From: Amia ocellicauda
Taxonomy: Eukaryota > Chordata > Actinopteri > Amiiformes > Amiidae
Direction: 5' to 3'
DNA length: 64,000 nt
NCBI RefSeq assembly: GCF_036373705.1
Contig: NC_089855.1
Location: 34,093,219-34,157,218 of the forward strand
Part shown: positions 15,001 to 27,516 of the stretch, in pieces
How the letters are laid out: each line of letters begins with the position of its first letter
How positions within the stretch are numbered: the first letter of the stretch is position 1
Program-made: the position numbers and the translations under genes
The notes under the pieces: model-generated
What the model was told of the DNA's origin: nothing
Databases searched by the model: none
The model's input: only the letters and a program-made list of their open reading frames with translations

Positions 15001-16330
15001 CATGAGGGTATACCTTGTTCCTGACACCCACCATCCTTAATGTACAGAAGTGCCTACAGTTTTTCCTTTTGGACAGCCTCGCTATCGTTGTTAGTTATTT
15101 GCAACAAGGAGGAAATAAATGCTATGTTATTCAGAACCCCACACCTTGCTTATGAAAAGAGACCAATGGACACCCCACTATCCACAACTGTTTAACTACC
15201 CACAACCTGACTAGGTCCCCCTCTGTTCCAGGTGCTGGCCCCTCTTTTGGACATGGTGTACCGCAGCGATGAGAAGGAAAAGGCTGTGCCACTCATCTCC
15301 AGACTCATGTATTACGTGTTTCCTTACCTGAAAAACCACAGGTAACACTCACCTAGACATCCAGATCTTAACATTTCTCTGCACACAGGAAGTTTTGTTC
15401 CCCTCTTGTTGCCTGTCCTCTTCCATGTGGTCTGTTTGTTTGCTTGATAATCTTCACAAGAAAGAAAACGAACCATAGAATCACATATTAGGAAGATTGG
15501 AAAAAGTCAGTCTAATGGGAAAGGAGTCGGCAAGGAGCACTACAATTCCAACTGTGCATAGTTGATATTGACTTAATCTGGTTCCAGTATTCTGGATTTT
15601 TATTCCTTTATTTACACTTGTCTAAATACACTAGTCAGACCGCAACAGATGCTGAGAAGCAAGACATCAAAAAATGGCATGCTGTTAATTGATGATAGTA
15701 TTGATTTGTAAGCATTCATAATAATGCAGCTTCATAACAATACTAATAATGATAAATCATTATAGGCAAATGGCAAGGGTTGCCTACATAAGTAATAAAC
15801 CAATCTACAATGTTATCTTTGCTTTTTTTAATATATAGCTGCAGGAGTAGTTTTTCCAATGCGTTTCCTTCTTTATAAATCTTAAAATTCCTTACAACAT
15901 GGGTACTGAGATTACACTGAATAAGTTGAAGAGTATGAGAGTCAGGCAAATAAGTCACTGCGTTGATCACACTCAGGAGTCTTTATTCAGTCTTAATTGT
16001 GGTAGAGGACCTGTCTAGGCAGTCTCTCCAAACAACAAAGGATTACAGGCAGTTTTATTGAAGCAAAACATAGGTGTATACATTGTAAGATTCACCAATC
16101 AGGAGGTTACACAAACTCAGTATTATCCTAATGAAATTTTAAATCAATATCTACATATATGCTTCAGTTTGTTACACCTATTTCTATGTGCATAGCATTA
16201 CTTAATCATGTATTGCTTGCATGCCCTTTGATGCTGCTTAACTAAGGGTTTGTCCTTGTAATTTTTCTGTTTTACAATCTTACAAACTTCTTCAATGTGA
16301 ACCTGAATCAGGGATGAGAAGTTTTACACA

Positions 16331-16368
<38 letters not shown>

Positions 16369-19300
16369 AGCATCTCATTAGGGTGCAGCTCTGTTGCTTA
16401 ATGATGCATATTATTTCATACAGACTCGTTGAAAGGTATTTGTGGTTGTTAAGTAATCTGGAATAAAGAATTAAGAATTTAGTTCAAATCATTGAAAACA
16501 AATGTGGTTCTTTAACAAAACATCTTTCCCTGTTGTAACGCATACATCATCACACTGAGGTGATTTCAACATGCCTTGTACAGCAGAAGGCATTGTACAT
16601 CCCGTTCTGGACACAATATTTCCCAGCACACATTTGTATTATTAAAATAAGGCATTTTTTCACATTTGACTGGGGTGTCCTCTAACAAACTGAAATCTGA
16701 ATACATATGTAAATTAATCTATAGTCATGCAGCCAACATGTTAAACTGCTGTTTTGATTTCAACAATACAGTAAAAATGGGACCGTAAGTCAATTTTGTA
16801 CACTAGGAACTATTCATGTTCATGACCATATTAAAATGGGACAATGAAATCCCATTGCCTGTTTTGTCCCTCTTCCAGTTGTAAAGTTCTCCAGCTTCTC
16901 CCTTTCCCCAATCATTCCCATCCACAGTGCCTACAATGTGCCCAGCTTCCGAGCCAGTGCCCAGCTCCTGAGCAGTCTGAGTGGGTACGCCTACACCAAG
17001 AGAGCCTGGAAGAAAGAGGCCTCTGAGCTCTTCATGGACCCGCTCTTCTTTCAGATGGACACCACCTGTGTCTCACAGTAAGACTTGCTAGGAGTGGCCT
17101 TTCTACCTTTACTTGTACCTTTACTATATTAATTATTAATTCAGATATATTTGTTTCAGAGAAAGTTCAATGAGGTTATCTGTGGAAGGGCAACTTGGTT
17201 TCAGCCTCTATGCCAGAGAGTCTGAAACCAAGTTGCCCTTCCACAGATAAGTAGTCAACAGGTGGCCCGCGGGACAAATCCAGACCACCAGACACTTTTG
17301 AATGGACCGCAAGAATAATTTTAATTAACTTATTATCTTGATTTTTTTGTTTGGTATGTATTGTTACGGAGCTTTGTTGAACTCGGTGCTTGTTATTGTG
17401 TGGAACCTATTAACCGATAGGATGTGATGTATTAATATGCAATGTCCTATATAGAGCCCGTGTCCCAGTTAGTTAGTTAGTTGATTGCTCGCAGGTTCCT
17501 GGTTCAGGTGTCTGTACACACGGTCTGGAATGGGGCAAGAGCGTCACTTTGTACTCTTCAAAGCACAGGTATTCGGTTTGTTTTCCTGATTTCTATAAAT
17601 AAACAGCTAAACTGCGGGTCGTTTGTCCTGTGGACATATTTCAACCTTGCATACATACATGCATACATATAAAAGTGCATACACACGACCATGGGTGCAT
17701 GGTGCCATAGCTTGTATTCACCTAGAAACTCCTACGTCGGCGGTGGAAACAGATGATTTCCAATGCAGACGCATATTTGTAGCAGTGCACACAACGATAA
17801 TTGTGCATCCTCAACAGTTTCATTTACAGAGACCCACCGAAATAGATCTGTGATTGACAAGCACCAGGAACCACGTCTAGTTTGCCTGCACAATGTCAGT
17901 TGATGAGTGATTTTTTGCTGGTGATGTGTGGTTGTGAAGCAAAGATATGTTTGAGTCCAAATCTGCCTGATTTCATGGAGATTTTGAGCTGTTTTACGAT
18001 GTCGAAATGACTCTGAATCGCGCATTTCAGGTCTCCAATTGTCAAAACGCTCAGACCCCCCTCCCTGAATTACTCAATCATCTTCACCCTCATTTTTCAA
18101 CACTAGTTTTGTACAGTGCACAGTAGAACAAAGGGGAAAATGCTAAAGACTTGAATCTAATTAAGACACGAAATGCTTGAAAGTGTCTATTATGTTTATC
18201 TATATGCCTACAATCATCTTTAACAAATTTAAAAGTGGTCTGAAACCGTTTTAATACTAATATTTACATTTTATTTAAACATTTTATTTGTGTACTTTGT
18301 CAAATGAATGTACTAAATATAAGCAATGGGGTATATTACTAATTCACAGAATTGTGTGTGTTGGAAAGGGTCAATTGAAGGTATGACACCCCCCCCCCCC
18401 TCTGCCTAATGTCTGGACCTTGACTATACCTTGACCAAGAAATTTGGACCCTGACACAAAATAATTGACTACCCCTCTGCTCTATGGTATCAGCTAATGT
18501 GCCTTAAGCGATTTGACTTCTATGCTCTTTGCCTACAAGCTTGCCTTGTACTGTTGGCACAATTCATATTAGATTAACTCGTGCCTCAAGCAATGCGTGT
18601 AATGTGCACTGAGATGTTTCTGAGGTCAGAAGACGTTTTTCTCCATTTCAGTGGCACTAATACAAAGTCGAAATAAAATCCAACCTGTTTGTTTTCCTTT
18701 TCAGCTGGAAGTCCATCGTAGATCATCTTCTGACTCATGAGAAAACCATGTTCAAAGACCTGATGAGTAAGTAATTGAGTCAGTGAGCAGTCAGTCAATA
18801 AATCTTTATTGTCCCCAAGGGGCAATTGGTATGCAGCAGTTCAAAAACAGACATACAAAATAGTGTATCTGGAAAGTATTCACAGCGCTTCATTTTTTCC
18901 ACGTTTTGTTATGTTACAGCCTTATTCCAAGATGGAATAAATTAATTATTTTCCTCAAAATGCTACAAACAATACCCCATAATGACAACGTGAAAGAAAT
19001 TTGTTTGAAATCTTTGCAAATGTATTAAAAATAAAAAACAAAAAAGCACATGTACATAAGTATTCACAGCCTTTGCTCAATACTTTTTTGATGCACCTTT
19101 GGCACCAATTACAGCCTCAAGTCTTTTTGAGTATGATGCTACAAGCTTGGCACACCTATTTTTGGGCAGTTTCTCCCACTCTTCTTTGCAGGACTTCTCA
19201 AGGTCCATCAGGTTGGATGGGAAGCATCGGTGCACAGCCATTTTCAGATTTCCAGAGATGTTCAATCGGGTTCAAGTCTGGGCTCTGGCTGGGCCACTCA

Positions 19301-22300
19301 AGGACATTCACAGAGTTGTCCTGTAGCCACTCCTTTGTTATCTTGGCTGTGTGCTTAGGGTCGTTGTCCTGTTGGAAGATGAACCTTCGCCCCAGTCTGA
19401 GGTCCAGAGCGCTCTGGAGCAGGTTTTCATCAAGGATGTCTCTGTACATTGCTGCATTCATCTTTCCCTCGATCCTGACTAGTCTCCCAGTTCCTGCCAC
19501 TGAAAAACATCCCCACAGCATGATGCTGCCACCACCATGCTTCACTGTAGGGATGGTATTGGCCAGGTGATGAGCGGTGCCTGGTTTCCTCCAGACATGA
19601 GTTCAATCTTTGTTTCATCAGACCAGAGAATCTTGTTTCTCATGGTCTGAGAGTCATTCAGGTGCCTTTTGGCAAACTCCAGGGAGGCTGTCATGTGCCT
19701 TTTACTGAGGAGTGGCTGATACAGGCCTGATTGGTGGAGTGCTGAAACAGTGGAAACAGGATGCACCTGAGCTCAATTTTGAGTGTCATGGCAAAGGCTG
19801 TGAATACTTATGTACATGTGCTTTTTTTGTTTTTTATTTTTAATAAATTTGCAAAGATTTCAAACAAACTTCTTTCACATTGTCATTATGGGGTATTGTT
19901 TGTAGCATTTGAGGAAAATAATGAATTTAATCAATTTTGGAATAAGGCTGTAACATAACAAAATGTGTAAAAAGTGAAGCACTGTGAATACTTTCCGGAT
20001 GCACTGTATATAACACAAACGCACCCTAATAAGATACAAAGTCTGTTATACAGAGGCCATCTCCCATAATAATAAAGTAAATACGACTCATCATCATCAA
20101 CCTGAAAGGAGCAGTGATCAATACGTTCTCATTGCACTGCCATAAAAGGGTTTCTTCCTGCTTTGGTAACTTGCTTTAAATTAAGTACTATTCAAATCAA
20201 TATGGTGGTGTTACATTTTAAAAAGGGGTTTCAGAATACAGAATGTGGTGTAGGCTTTGTAACTTACCAATGCTGTCAGTTCTTGAGGACTTTGTGTTTT
20301 CACTGAATGTCACAGAGGTCTACAGGAGAATAGAAACAAACTGTACTGAAATGTACCCTCTGCTGTGAGTCCATAATGTGGCCATGCTATTGTGTTCTAT
20401 TAAACACTTCTCTCAGTACTCTCTCTGATGTTCCAACTATTGGATTCCCTTACACATCATTATAGTGCTGTAATTAAGTAAAGTCCAACTCAGCTGTGTC
20501 AGTCACAGCAAAAAGCTCAGTACGATTCCCTAATTCTCAATAACAACATCTTCGTTGTAGTATGGCCCAGGCAAGTGAAATAAAATAAAATAATCATCTT
20601 ACTTTCGGACAAGATTTTGTAGGAAGATGTACAGCATAATGGGGAAATAGTGTGAATATAACGGTTTAATTAAGGCATGTAGCGGTGCAGTGGTGAAATT
20701 GTGCTCTGTTCTTCATTACTGTGTTTCAGTTGTGGGCAACACTGTGAAGACTGGCTCATTGTGTAATATGGGGTCTACCTTTCTGTCTCTCCCAGGTATG
20801 CAGAGTAGCTCTCTGAAGCTGTTTCCCAACTACGAGCAGAAGGCCATGCTTTTGAAGCGCCAGGCCTTTGCGATCTTTAGTGGAGAGCTGGACCAGTACC
20901 ATCTTTACCTGCCTCTCATCCAAGGTACAGCCATCGAGCCAATCCACTCCTGAAACTTCTTAACCTGGTTTTCTTCCCAAGCTTGAATGACAAATAATCT
21001 ATATATCCTGGTCTCTAGCCCTTAGTTGGAAGCAGAAGCATTCGCAAAGCTTAGCACAGTAAGGGTCGCTGGTGTCTCGCAGTATGGCAGATAGTTGTTA
21101 GGCGAGTCTTTCAATCTGGGTGCTTGGCCTAATTTGGCTGTCAGTAGTGACCAGACTTAAGGTGTAAAATGCATTTGCAATGTTCTCCAGTTACTTTAGA
21201 GATGGTGTCTACCCCTATTGATCAAGGCGTGACCTTTTGCATCACAGAAATCAATCCCAGCTACCAAGTCAATACAGTTAAACTCCCCTGTTCTCAATCT
21301 TCTCCACCTGTGAAGTAAACCTTTCTGAAATCTGAATTGAGCTGAAGGGAATGTGATTGAATAAGGAGTGATAAGAACTTTGAATGGCGGATGAACACAG
21401 CCTTAAAAGTATTTGAAGAGCATTGCAAAGGCATTTGACAACAGATTCTGGTAGTGACACTCATGACTATCGGACGACTCGCATAATATTGTTTAAAATA
21501 GGTGTATATCAATAGGTCAGTAATATCAGATGGGTGCAGTAAGATCATATTAAAATGCAAAGCTTAATGGTTCTCATGATCAAAAGGAGTGCCTTCACAG
21601 TTTGCCAAGTGAAGTATGTGCAATTCTCCCCAGTGTCCACAATCTCATCTTAAAGGCTAGGCTGCTAGACAGATAGCTGCTTGTGACCATTCTTGTTTTG
21701 CACACAAAAAACAACAGCAATGAATTGAATGCGTTGGTGATGCATTTAAGTTCGGAGGTTTTTGAACACGATCGCAGTGCTTGCCTTTTTAAGGCAGAAC
21801 TCTGTTTTAAAAAGCATGGTTATCCTAATATTTTCAATCTATATTACCTATTATAATGCCAGTCAGTTTCTGTAATACTCTTTGGATGTTTGTCCCTGCA
21901 GAGCGCCTCACAGAGAACCTGCGATTGGGCCAGACACCAAGTGTCGCTGCACAAATGTTTCTCACCTTCCGGGTCCTTCTGCTGCGCATTTCCCCGCAGC
22001 ACCTCACTTCCCTGTGGCCTATCATGGTAACCGAGCTGGTAGGTCACATCATAAATGTCTGGGTTTACCCTTCTCCTTCTTTGCATCTGCAGTCCAGTCT
22101 CCATTAGCACACCCAGGACATGTCTAAATAAAGTAAAGTATCTGCACACCTGGTCACATTTTAGTAGCAGTAGCAAAAAATATCTATTGAAACATAATTT
22201 AACTCCCATCGAAGTTAGTTTTATTTTTAAACACGAGACAAGCTGAGGTGTCAGTATAAAAATGATTTTGCAAAGCGCTGCAGTTTTCTGATACTCTTTG

Positions 22301-25068
22301 TAATAATTTGAGAGTGCACATCTTCTTTCTCCAGAAAATGAAGTCTTTTCAATTGGCTGAGTATGAAATGGTTTAATTTTGTAACATTATAAGTTGGTCT
22401 CTTTCCAGAATGAAATTCAAAAATTAAATTCAGTGTATTGTAATTCATTCATTTAAATATGGCCCCAACCTGTTTCTGCAATAATTTAATTTAATATCTC
22501 AATGCTTGGGTGAAAATAAGGTGCATTTGTCTTGATTTCAGATCCAGGCCTTTGATCAGCTGGAGGAGTGTTTGATTGAAGAAGAGATGACAAAGTAAGT
22601 CTCCCTTTTAAAAATAACTGATCTATTGTATGAAAAGCTTAGAATTTCCATGAGTCCTACACAAAGTTAAAGTACACATATACAAGTAAATGTTTATATT
22701 TAATTGTAATTGTATCTCTTCTCCACATTTTCTGCATTGGTGGGGGGGCTACACTTCAGTCATGGTTGTAAAGCATCTTGGCATCCCTATAGAATGAAAA
22801 GTGCTACATAAACGCCCAATATCAATGCTATTATTTCTAAAAAAGGTCCTTTCCCTCTCGCTCAGGCGCCTCAGCAAGTCAAGTGGAACACAGGCAGTGG
22901 AGGTGAACGGCTGCACCCTCACCTTCCCACAGACTGAGTTGGATTTTTTTCTGTCTGCCTGCAAGTTCCTGGACACAGCCCTCTCCTTCCCCCCCGACAG
23001 GATGCCTTTGTTCCAGATGTCAGTATCACACTTGCTCTACTACTACATCATCTTTTACTTCTTGATCTAGTGTCTATGAAGAAGGTCTCTGAGGCAGGGA
23101 GTTCTGATTGAATTCTGGTTTAGAATGCATCAGTCCTGGGAAATATAAAATAAATATCAGCCCTAGTACGCAGTGGGTTAGATGTGATGTTTTGGTATTT
23201 AGATGAAGATGTTATTGTAAACTTGCATCATGCACTGGAGCACTTGAATAGTCTACCCAGAATGCGTCAGTGCTTGAAACAGTGGATGTGTTATGCAATC
23301 TAGTATACTAGGATACTTTCAGTCTCAGCTTCACTCAAGACTTCAGCTGGATGTGTGATGTCGAAGAGCATGTTCTCGAATTCTCATGATTAAGAGCGAC
23401 TTGTACATCACATAATGACACCTGCTTCAAGGTGAGGTTACATGAACAAACCTATAGCTCTGCTTTTCATATCCAACATTTATTTATCTTTCTTTTTTTT
23501 TCTCCCCTCCATCCATATTATGTAAACTGTGCGTTGTGCTTTTCCGTATCTTCACTGATCTATACAGCACTTGCACTTAAATTGGTGCAGATCCTCCCAA
23601 GTGCCCAGACGTTGTTAAATATCCCTAGTGTTAAGAGAAGGGTGATAGGGCAGTGGCAGATAATGCTGTGTTTTTGTGATCACAGGTACCGCTGGGCCTT
23701 CGTGCCAGAGGTGGATGCTGACGGCTACAGCGGCCCTGGGAACAGCCTTGTGGAGGTGGACCAGGAGTGCAAACCCCGCATCGTCAGGATTATGGAACGT
23801 CTCCACAAAAGATACGGGGTAACCGCTAAACATAATAATAGCAATTCTGAAACTCCCATCTCTTTATTAAATTAAATACATTATTTTCATTATATAAACA
23901 TCATTGTGCATAGGGAAGTATTTTATTTTAGCCAAGAAGTATTATAACAAATATTTACTTGAATTCTTTGCTATAGTATTTAATATTTCAGTCACATTGT
24001 ACTTCTAATCTGTTACACTCTGATTCTGTGGACCTGTAATACTTAAAGTTAGTACATTGTGGGGGGTTATATAAATGCTTGGGTCTTATTATAGTTTTTG
24101 TGAACTCAAAATTGCGTCTGGTTGCCATGGATACCCCAGGATTGCTCCTGCTTGCACACTACATTACAATCACGTTATACCTAGGGCAATCAAAAGTTAC
24201 AATCATTTTGAAATGTATATTATTACCAGGAGTCTCCAATCGTCTGCCAAGTTTTTGACTGCCACGGATAAGTATCTATATTCACTACATTCAAAGCGAA
24301 AGCTAGCCTACAAGTGATTTAACACATCAGAATATCTGGATCTGTAATTTTGCACAATCTTCATGGAAACGTGTATTCCTAATTTAACAGAATTGAGAAC
24401 AGTACTGACACAAAACTGGCAGACCATAGCCGGATTACAATGTGAACAACACTCGTTTCAGTAGGGACATTCTAGCCTGAGGAACACAGGGTTTTTAATT
24501 AAGTAAATTTAAGCCATCATGACTTGAGGGGCAGTTCAGAGTACTGTGTTAATACAATAAATATTACAGTTTTCTTAAGAGGATTTGACCTAAACAAATG
24601 TACGATTTTGGCTCTTACGGTTGAAAGATCATGATAATGTAAAGCATTTTTATATTATCAGGTCTTGCCCTTGAATAGAAGAAAAATGTATTTCCTTTCT
24701 AGATTTGACCTATAATGAACAGGGTTTGAGTACAATCTTAAAAGCTCTCCATAAGCATTTGTAAAGACATCTGAGCCCAAGTCGGTCCTTCACCCAGTGG
24801 TCTTGTCCTCTCTGTCCAGGATCTCAATGGAGTGAGTGAGGGGAGCCATGTCAAGCACCTGGAGTTCCCCCTGTTGACCCTGCCCACCATCTCCAACATC
24901 ATGCAGCTAGTCTCTTTCTTCAAGATCCTGAGCTGCAACTTCAAAGGGCCAGGCACCAGGTCCATGTCTGTGCCCACTGTCGAGTATCCTGCCCCCAACA
25001 GCGAGGCGGTGATGAGAAAACTGGAACACAACATTGAATGTGAATTCCTGGAGAACATGGACAGCTAG
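61..25068 (+). CDS. dop1b: dop1b, 3' 21 exons (5' part outside window)
   Basis: DOP1/Dopey proteins are large peripheral membrane proteins of Golgi and endosomes that work with MON2 in vesicle traffic. Exons read by splice sites and phase: 61-161, 2230-2420, 2846-4466, 4596-4707, 5841-6035, 7046-7171, 7809-7943, 8407-8462, 11059-11163, 12144-12210, 14148-14292, 14606-14688, 15232-15341, 16928-17077, 18705-18766, 20796-20924, 21902-22038, 22542-22594, 22866-23018, 23686-23818, 24820-25068. All phases agree and no internal stop occurs, giving about 1,370 residues. Family landmarks are [91 protein letters not shown] and [17 protein letters not shown]. The middle and C-terminal wording fits DOP1B better than DOP1A, from memory of the family. 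The N-terminal Dopey domain lies to the left. The donor after 7171 (AAG/gtgatc) is weak. Confidence 0.93.
590..1605. repeat. old DNA-transposon-like sequence, present in both copies
   Basis: The ends carry loosely inverted sequence: gtagaaaattacc...ggccactagccactg at the left, and ...cgggtggcgggtgttaatt ttattccctaa at the right, rich in CCGCCA/TGGCGGG words. The counterpart in the right copy is about 47220-48780, where an extra block of about 560 bp is inserted. I cannot name the family and the borders are approximate. Confidence 0.35.
2846..4466 (+). CDS. dop1b: dop1b long central exon
   Basis: This 1,621-base exon carries about 540 residues of the intact gene. The first part (about 2846-3420) is acidic, serine-rich and low in complexity, with a run of Glu and Arg ([12 protein letters not shown]) and the conserved HTESADTS motif. 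The second part (about 3430-4466) is helical-repeat-like and well conserved, from [19 protein letters not shown] to [20 protein letters not shown]. The acceptor follows a T/C-rich tract and the exon ends CTGAA/gtgagt. Long open frames on both other strands here are shadows of the biased codon composition. The matching exon in the right-hand copy (from 49943) is broken. Confidence 0.93.
6371..6928 (-). mobile_element. candidate solo LTR
   Basis: 558 bp beginning TGTAGCGGG and ending CCTACTACA (inverted TGTAG/CTACA ends), with TAGG directly before (6367-6370) and after (6929-6932). AATAAA on the minus strand near 6482-6487 suggests the element reads leftward. It lies in the dop1b intron between exons 5841-6035 and 7046-7171. 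The 4-bp duplication is short, so this is less certain than the 57.6 kb case. Confidence 0.5.
8910..10230. mobile_element. non-autonomous hAT transposon
   Basis: The ends are imperfect inverted repeats (cagggatggcaaac at the left, gttaggcatccctg at the right). A perfect 8-bp direct duplication GTCTAAAT flanks them at 8902-8909 and 10231-10238, as expected for hAT insertion. Inside are 1,321 bp with no transposase frame I can support, an A tract near 10099-10118 and AT-rich sequence. It lies in the dop1b intron between exons 8407-8462 and 11059-11163. The right copy has lost this region, so its age relative to the duplication cannot be read here. Confidence 0.85.
10467..10512. repeat. (TG)n(TA)n(CA)n tract, dop1b intron
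   Basis: A mixed tgtgtg-tatata-cacaca tract. The right copy has the longer counterpart near 51910-51953. A nearly identical tract between the copies begins just to its right. Confidence 0.85.
12978..13139 (+). pseudogene. hAT transposase C-terminal (dimerisation) remnant
   Basis: A short frame ending at TAG 13137-13139 reads [20 protein letters not shown], then [20 protein letters not shown] and [13 protein letters not shown]. This resembles the conserved tail of hAT/ZBED-type transposases (STYLCE-FS-MN-K---R--L---L-DCLRIA). Nothing upstream in frame is convincing, so only the tail survives. It lies inside the dop1b intron between exons 12144-12210 and 14148-14292. Confidence 0.65.
16336..16364. 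repeat. T29 homopolymer, dop1b intron
   Basis: Twenty-nine T in a row; the right copy has only about ten at 56619-56628. Confidence 0.95.
17176..17250. repeat. perfect 29-bp inverted repeat, 17-base loop
   Basis: Arms 17176-17204 (ttatctgtggaaggg...) and 17222-17250 are exact reverse complements. They lie about 100 bases after the dop1b exon 16928-17077, in its intron. The region is deleted in the right copy. It could fold as a hairpin in the pre-mRNA. No flanking target duplication is seen. Confidence 0.9.
18861..20006 (-). mobile_element. older, internally deleted Tc1 element
   Basis: About 1.15 kb with the terminal sequence gtgtatctggaaagtattcac on the left and, as complement, cagtgcatccggaaagtatt on the right, inserted at TA in the intron after the exon 18705-18766. 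Minus-strand pieces of transposase are visible in different frames: [16 protein letters not shown] with WSDETKIEL (about 19766-19600), [19 protein letters not shown] through [10 protein letters not shown] and [11 protein letters not shown] (about 19545-19250), and [14 protein letters not shown] to the end (19077). The DD34E residues can be seen, but frameshifts separate them and the N-terminal DNA-binding part is absent. It is a different family from the three longer copies. The site is empty in the right copy (about 57227-57240). Confidence 0.9.
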
Positions 25069-26730
25069 ACTGGAAAATCCAGGATCCCCGTTTCCCCTTC
25101 TCAGATTTGGAGCTTATGTATTGCAGAACTCTGGGTCACTGTGTATTGAATGTCTTTCATACTGGTTTTGGGGTGCAAAACAAAGAAAAAAGAAATACTA
25201 TGCTGTGCATTACCAACCTTCACTAGGGCTTTGTCTCGGCACTTATATATCAATTAAATCAGCAGTCACCACATCGGAAAACAAAATGTATTTTATCCTG
25301 TTTTTAATTGAGATTGTTTTGGGGGAAAGACTTGCCTTGGTTGGTCTTCCTACTTTTTACTTCCTAGTTCCTACAGGCATGAGCTCTCCCCTGCAGGAAG
25401 CCCCCCTTGAATCTTCACAGCAGAGTTTACCTCCTTCTTTCAAACGCTGGATCACAAAGTTTCCTGGGAAGTGAGGAGAAACTTGGTAAGAGAGGACACA
25501 AAGAGCACAGTTGTCAGGGCATTGATCTCCACACCAGAGACCGTGCCTCACTCTGACTGCTGGTTTCACAGACTTCAATTAACACAGGTCTTGGACTACA
25601 CTGCGTAAAATATCATTGGCTGGTCCGATTCCAGTGCTAATCTGGGTTTGTGAAACTAACCATGAGTGTGCTGTGTGTGAGCCTCACCTTTTGTTTTTTA
25701 GGCCATTGTATGTAGAAGATTTCTACTTTCTGCCCCTTTCTAAGTTCTGCACCATAAGGATCAATGCATCACTCTAATGTAATTCACAGCCAAATAATAT
25801 GCATGTATGCTACTTAATGTCGTTCGCGCTGAGTAAATCAGACATTTTTTGGCGTTATTTATTTGTATTCTATTTGTATGTATAGTAAAGTGTCATCATT
25901 GGTTCTAGGTGTGTTTATGGGGTGGAATGTTTTTGATATTTCATGGCGTTACAAATTTGAGAGTGACAGGGATTCCATACAGGACAACAACACAATTGAC
26001 CTCCCTGGGATTGTTGCGCACTCTGTGTTGCCTCGAGCTTCTCTAACGGTGCTGAGATTGTAGGAATACAGATTGCTTTTATCAATGCACTGTCACTTGT
26101 TCTACATTTCATGAATTGCCTAGCATACAACACAATTCACCTTCTGACATTAACTGTGTGTGATTACTCTGCATTCATGCCAATTAAACTGCATTAGATC
26201 AATGTATCCGAATCAAAGAATGTTCCCACTGTAAGACTCACTGCTGAGAGACTCACTAACTCACTCACTGCTGATCTAGTGGGATGATCCAGCTAGTGCA
26301 TTATAATGCTGTTTTGAAGTGTTACTGCTTTAACTAATGGAAGCCATAACTATTCAATATAGACTGACTGGTTAACTGGCTGACAATTTCTGTTCTTGGA
26401 TAAGGTGTATTGGAGTCTCGAATTGCAACCAAGGGGATTGAGTGAATTGCTGAACTCTAGGACAGACAGTGTATGGCCCACAATAACTAACCAACCAAAA
26501 CATGTTTTTTTTTTTTTAAAGGGAATGCTTTTAACTTTTTGCTTTTTCTGTACCACTGGAGAATGCAAGCATACAGTAGGTATTTTAAGTTATTAAATTA
26601 CATGAATGTTAAACCTATGTTTGTCTTAAACACCCTTGGTACATAAGTAATTAAAAAAACTAAAATGTTACCTGTACATAAACTTGTTACCTGTGAACAT
26701 CAAATTAATAAATTGAACTTGAGTCTTAAA
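25069..26730 (+). other. dop1b: dop1b 3' UTR
   Basis: Sequence after the TAG at 25066-25068 has no further splice-compatible coding exon. An AATAAA hexamer lies at 26707-26712 and is the best cleavage signal I can see. The whole block is also present in the right-hand copy (59306 to about 63045, hexamer at 63023-63028), interrupted there by a Tc1 element. The exact 3' end is inferred. Confidence 0.6.
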
Positions 26731-26739
26731 TATTACCAC

Positions 26740-27516
26740 TGAATTGTATCAATTTATTTTGATCCCCCGCCCCCCCCATAACCTAAAACAGGTTTTCTGA
26801 AAACCAAAGCAGTGTGTCCCAGTTCACTTGTTAAAAGATACACATACTTTGGTCTTGAATCGCACAGGAAGTCTAAGCTGAAAGCTGACTATCTACTCAC
26901 CTATTAAAATGTCCACAGTAATTATCCTTAACAAGTTTAGGTATATAACCACTCCAAAATAATAGGTTTTTGCTGTAGGGAGATTTTTTTGTTAGTGTTA
27001 AAGTATTTACAGTTGAAATGTTATTCAGTGATTCATTGAGGTCAATGTTGCTCAATGATGTGTTTTAGAATCTGGTGAACAGACACTGAATCAGTATGAG
27101 GAAGAATTGTATTGAATTGCCTCTAGCTACATTGTGTATCCTCGCCTACAGTGTTTAAATCACGTTTGTGACATTTTAGGACATGAGTAATAATGTTTTT
27201 TTAGGCACATACATTTTATTAAAACATTATTCTTGCTTTTTAAAATTCGTTTTAAACAGTGCTGTTGATACTGAAAATCAACATACTTGAAAACCCCAAA
27301 TTGCAGGTCTTCTACATAAATACTACAGTTCATGCTCTGCTGAGTGCAGTGGCAGACAACCTTCCACTCTTGTGGTATCCTAGCCAATGTTGTTGAGTTA
27401 ATGTGAATAGATCCATCATCATCATCATCATGGGCTCATCATGAATACCATGTGGTTTTCATGGGAAAGTGACTTCATAAAATATTATCACAATTTCTAT
27501 GGAACCAGATTCCATA
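26740..27516. other. gap right of dop1b, no gene seen
   Basis: AT-rich sequence shared with the right copy (about 63060-63775), with a (CAT)n run near 27416-27431 that is longer in the right copy (about 63667-63690). No coding exon is seen. It ends at the truncated Tc1. Confidence 0.6.

Noticed and set aside
17176..17250. A known microRNA
   Set aside because: I do not recognise the arm as any microRNA. The pairing is perfect without the usual bulges, so only an unexplained hairpin is claimed.
17360..17640. A solo LTR (tgttacgg... with ataaacag near the end)
   Set aside because: It has LTR-like flavour, but I could not find matching ends or a target duplication.
23432..23875. A 147-codon frame as a separate gene
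   Set aside because: Only its end (23686-23818) is real, as a dop1b exon; the rest is intron read-through.
27416..27431. CAT repeats or other arrays as a CRISPR
   Set aside because: They are a simple trinucleotide run in a vertebrate genome, with no repeat-spacer pattern anywhere in the window.
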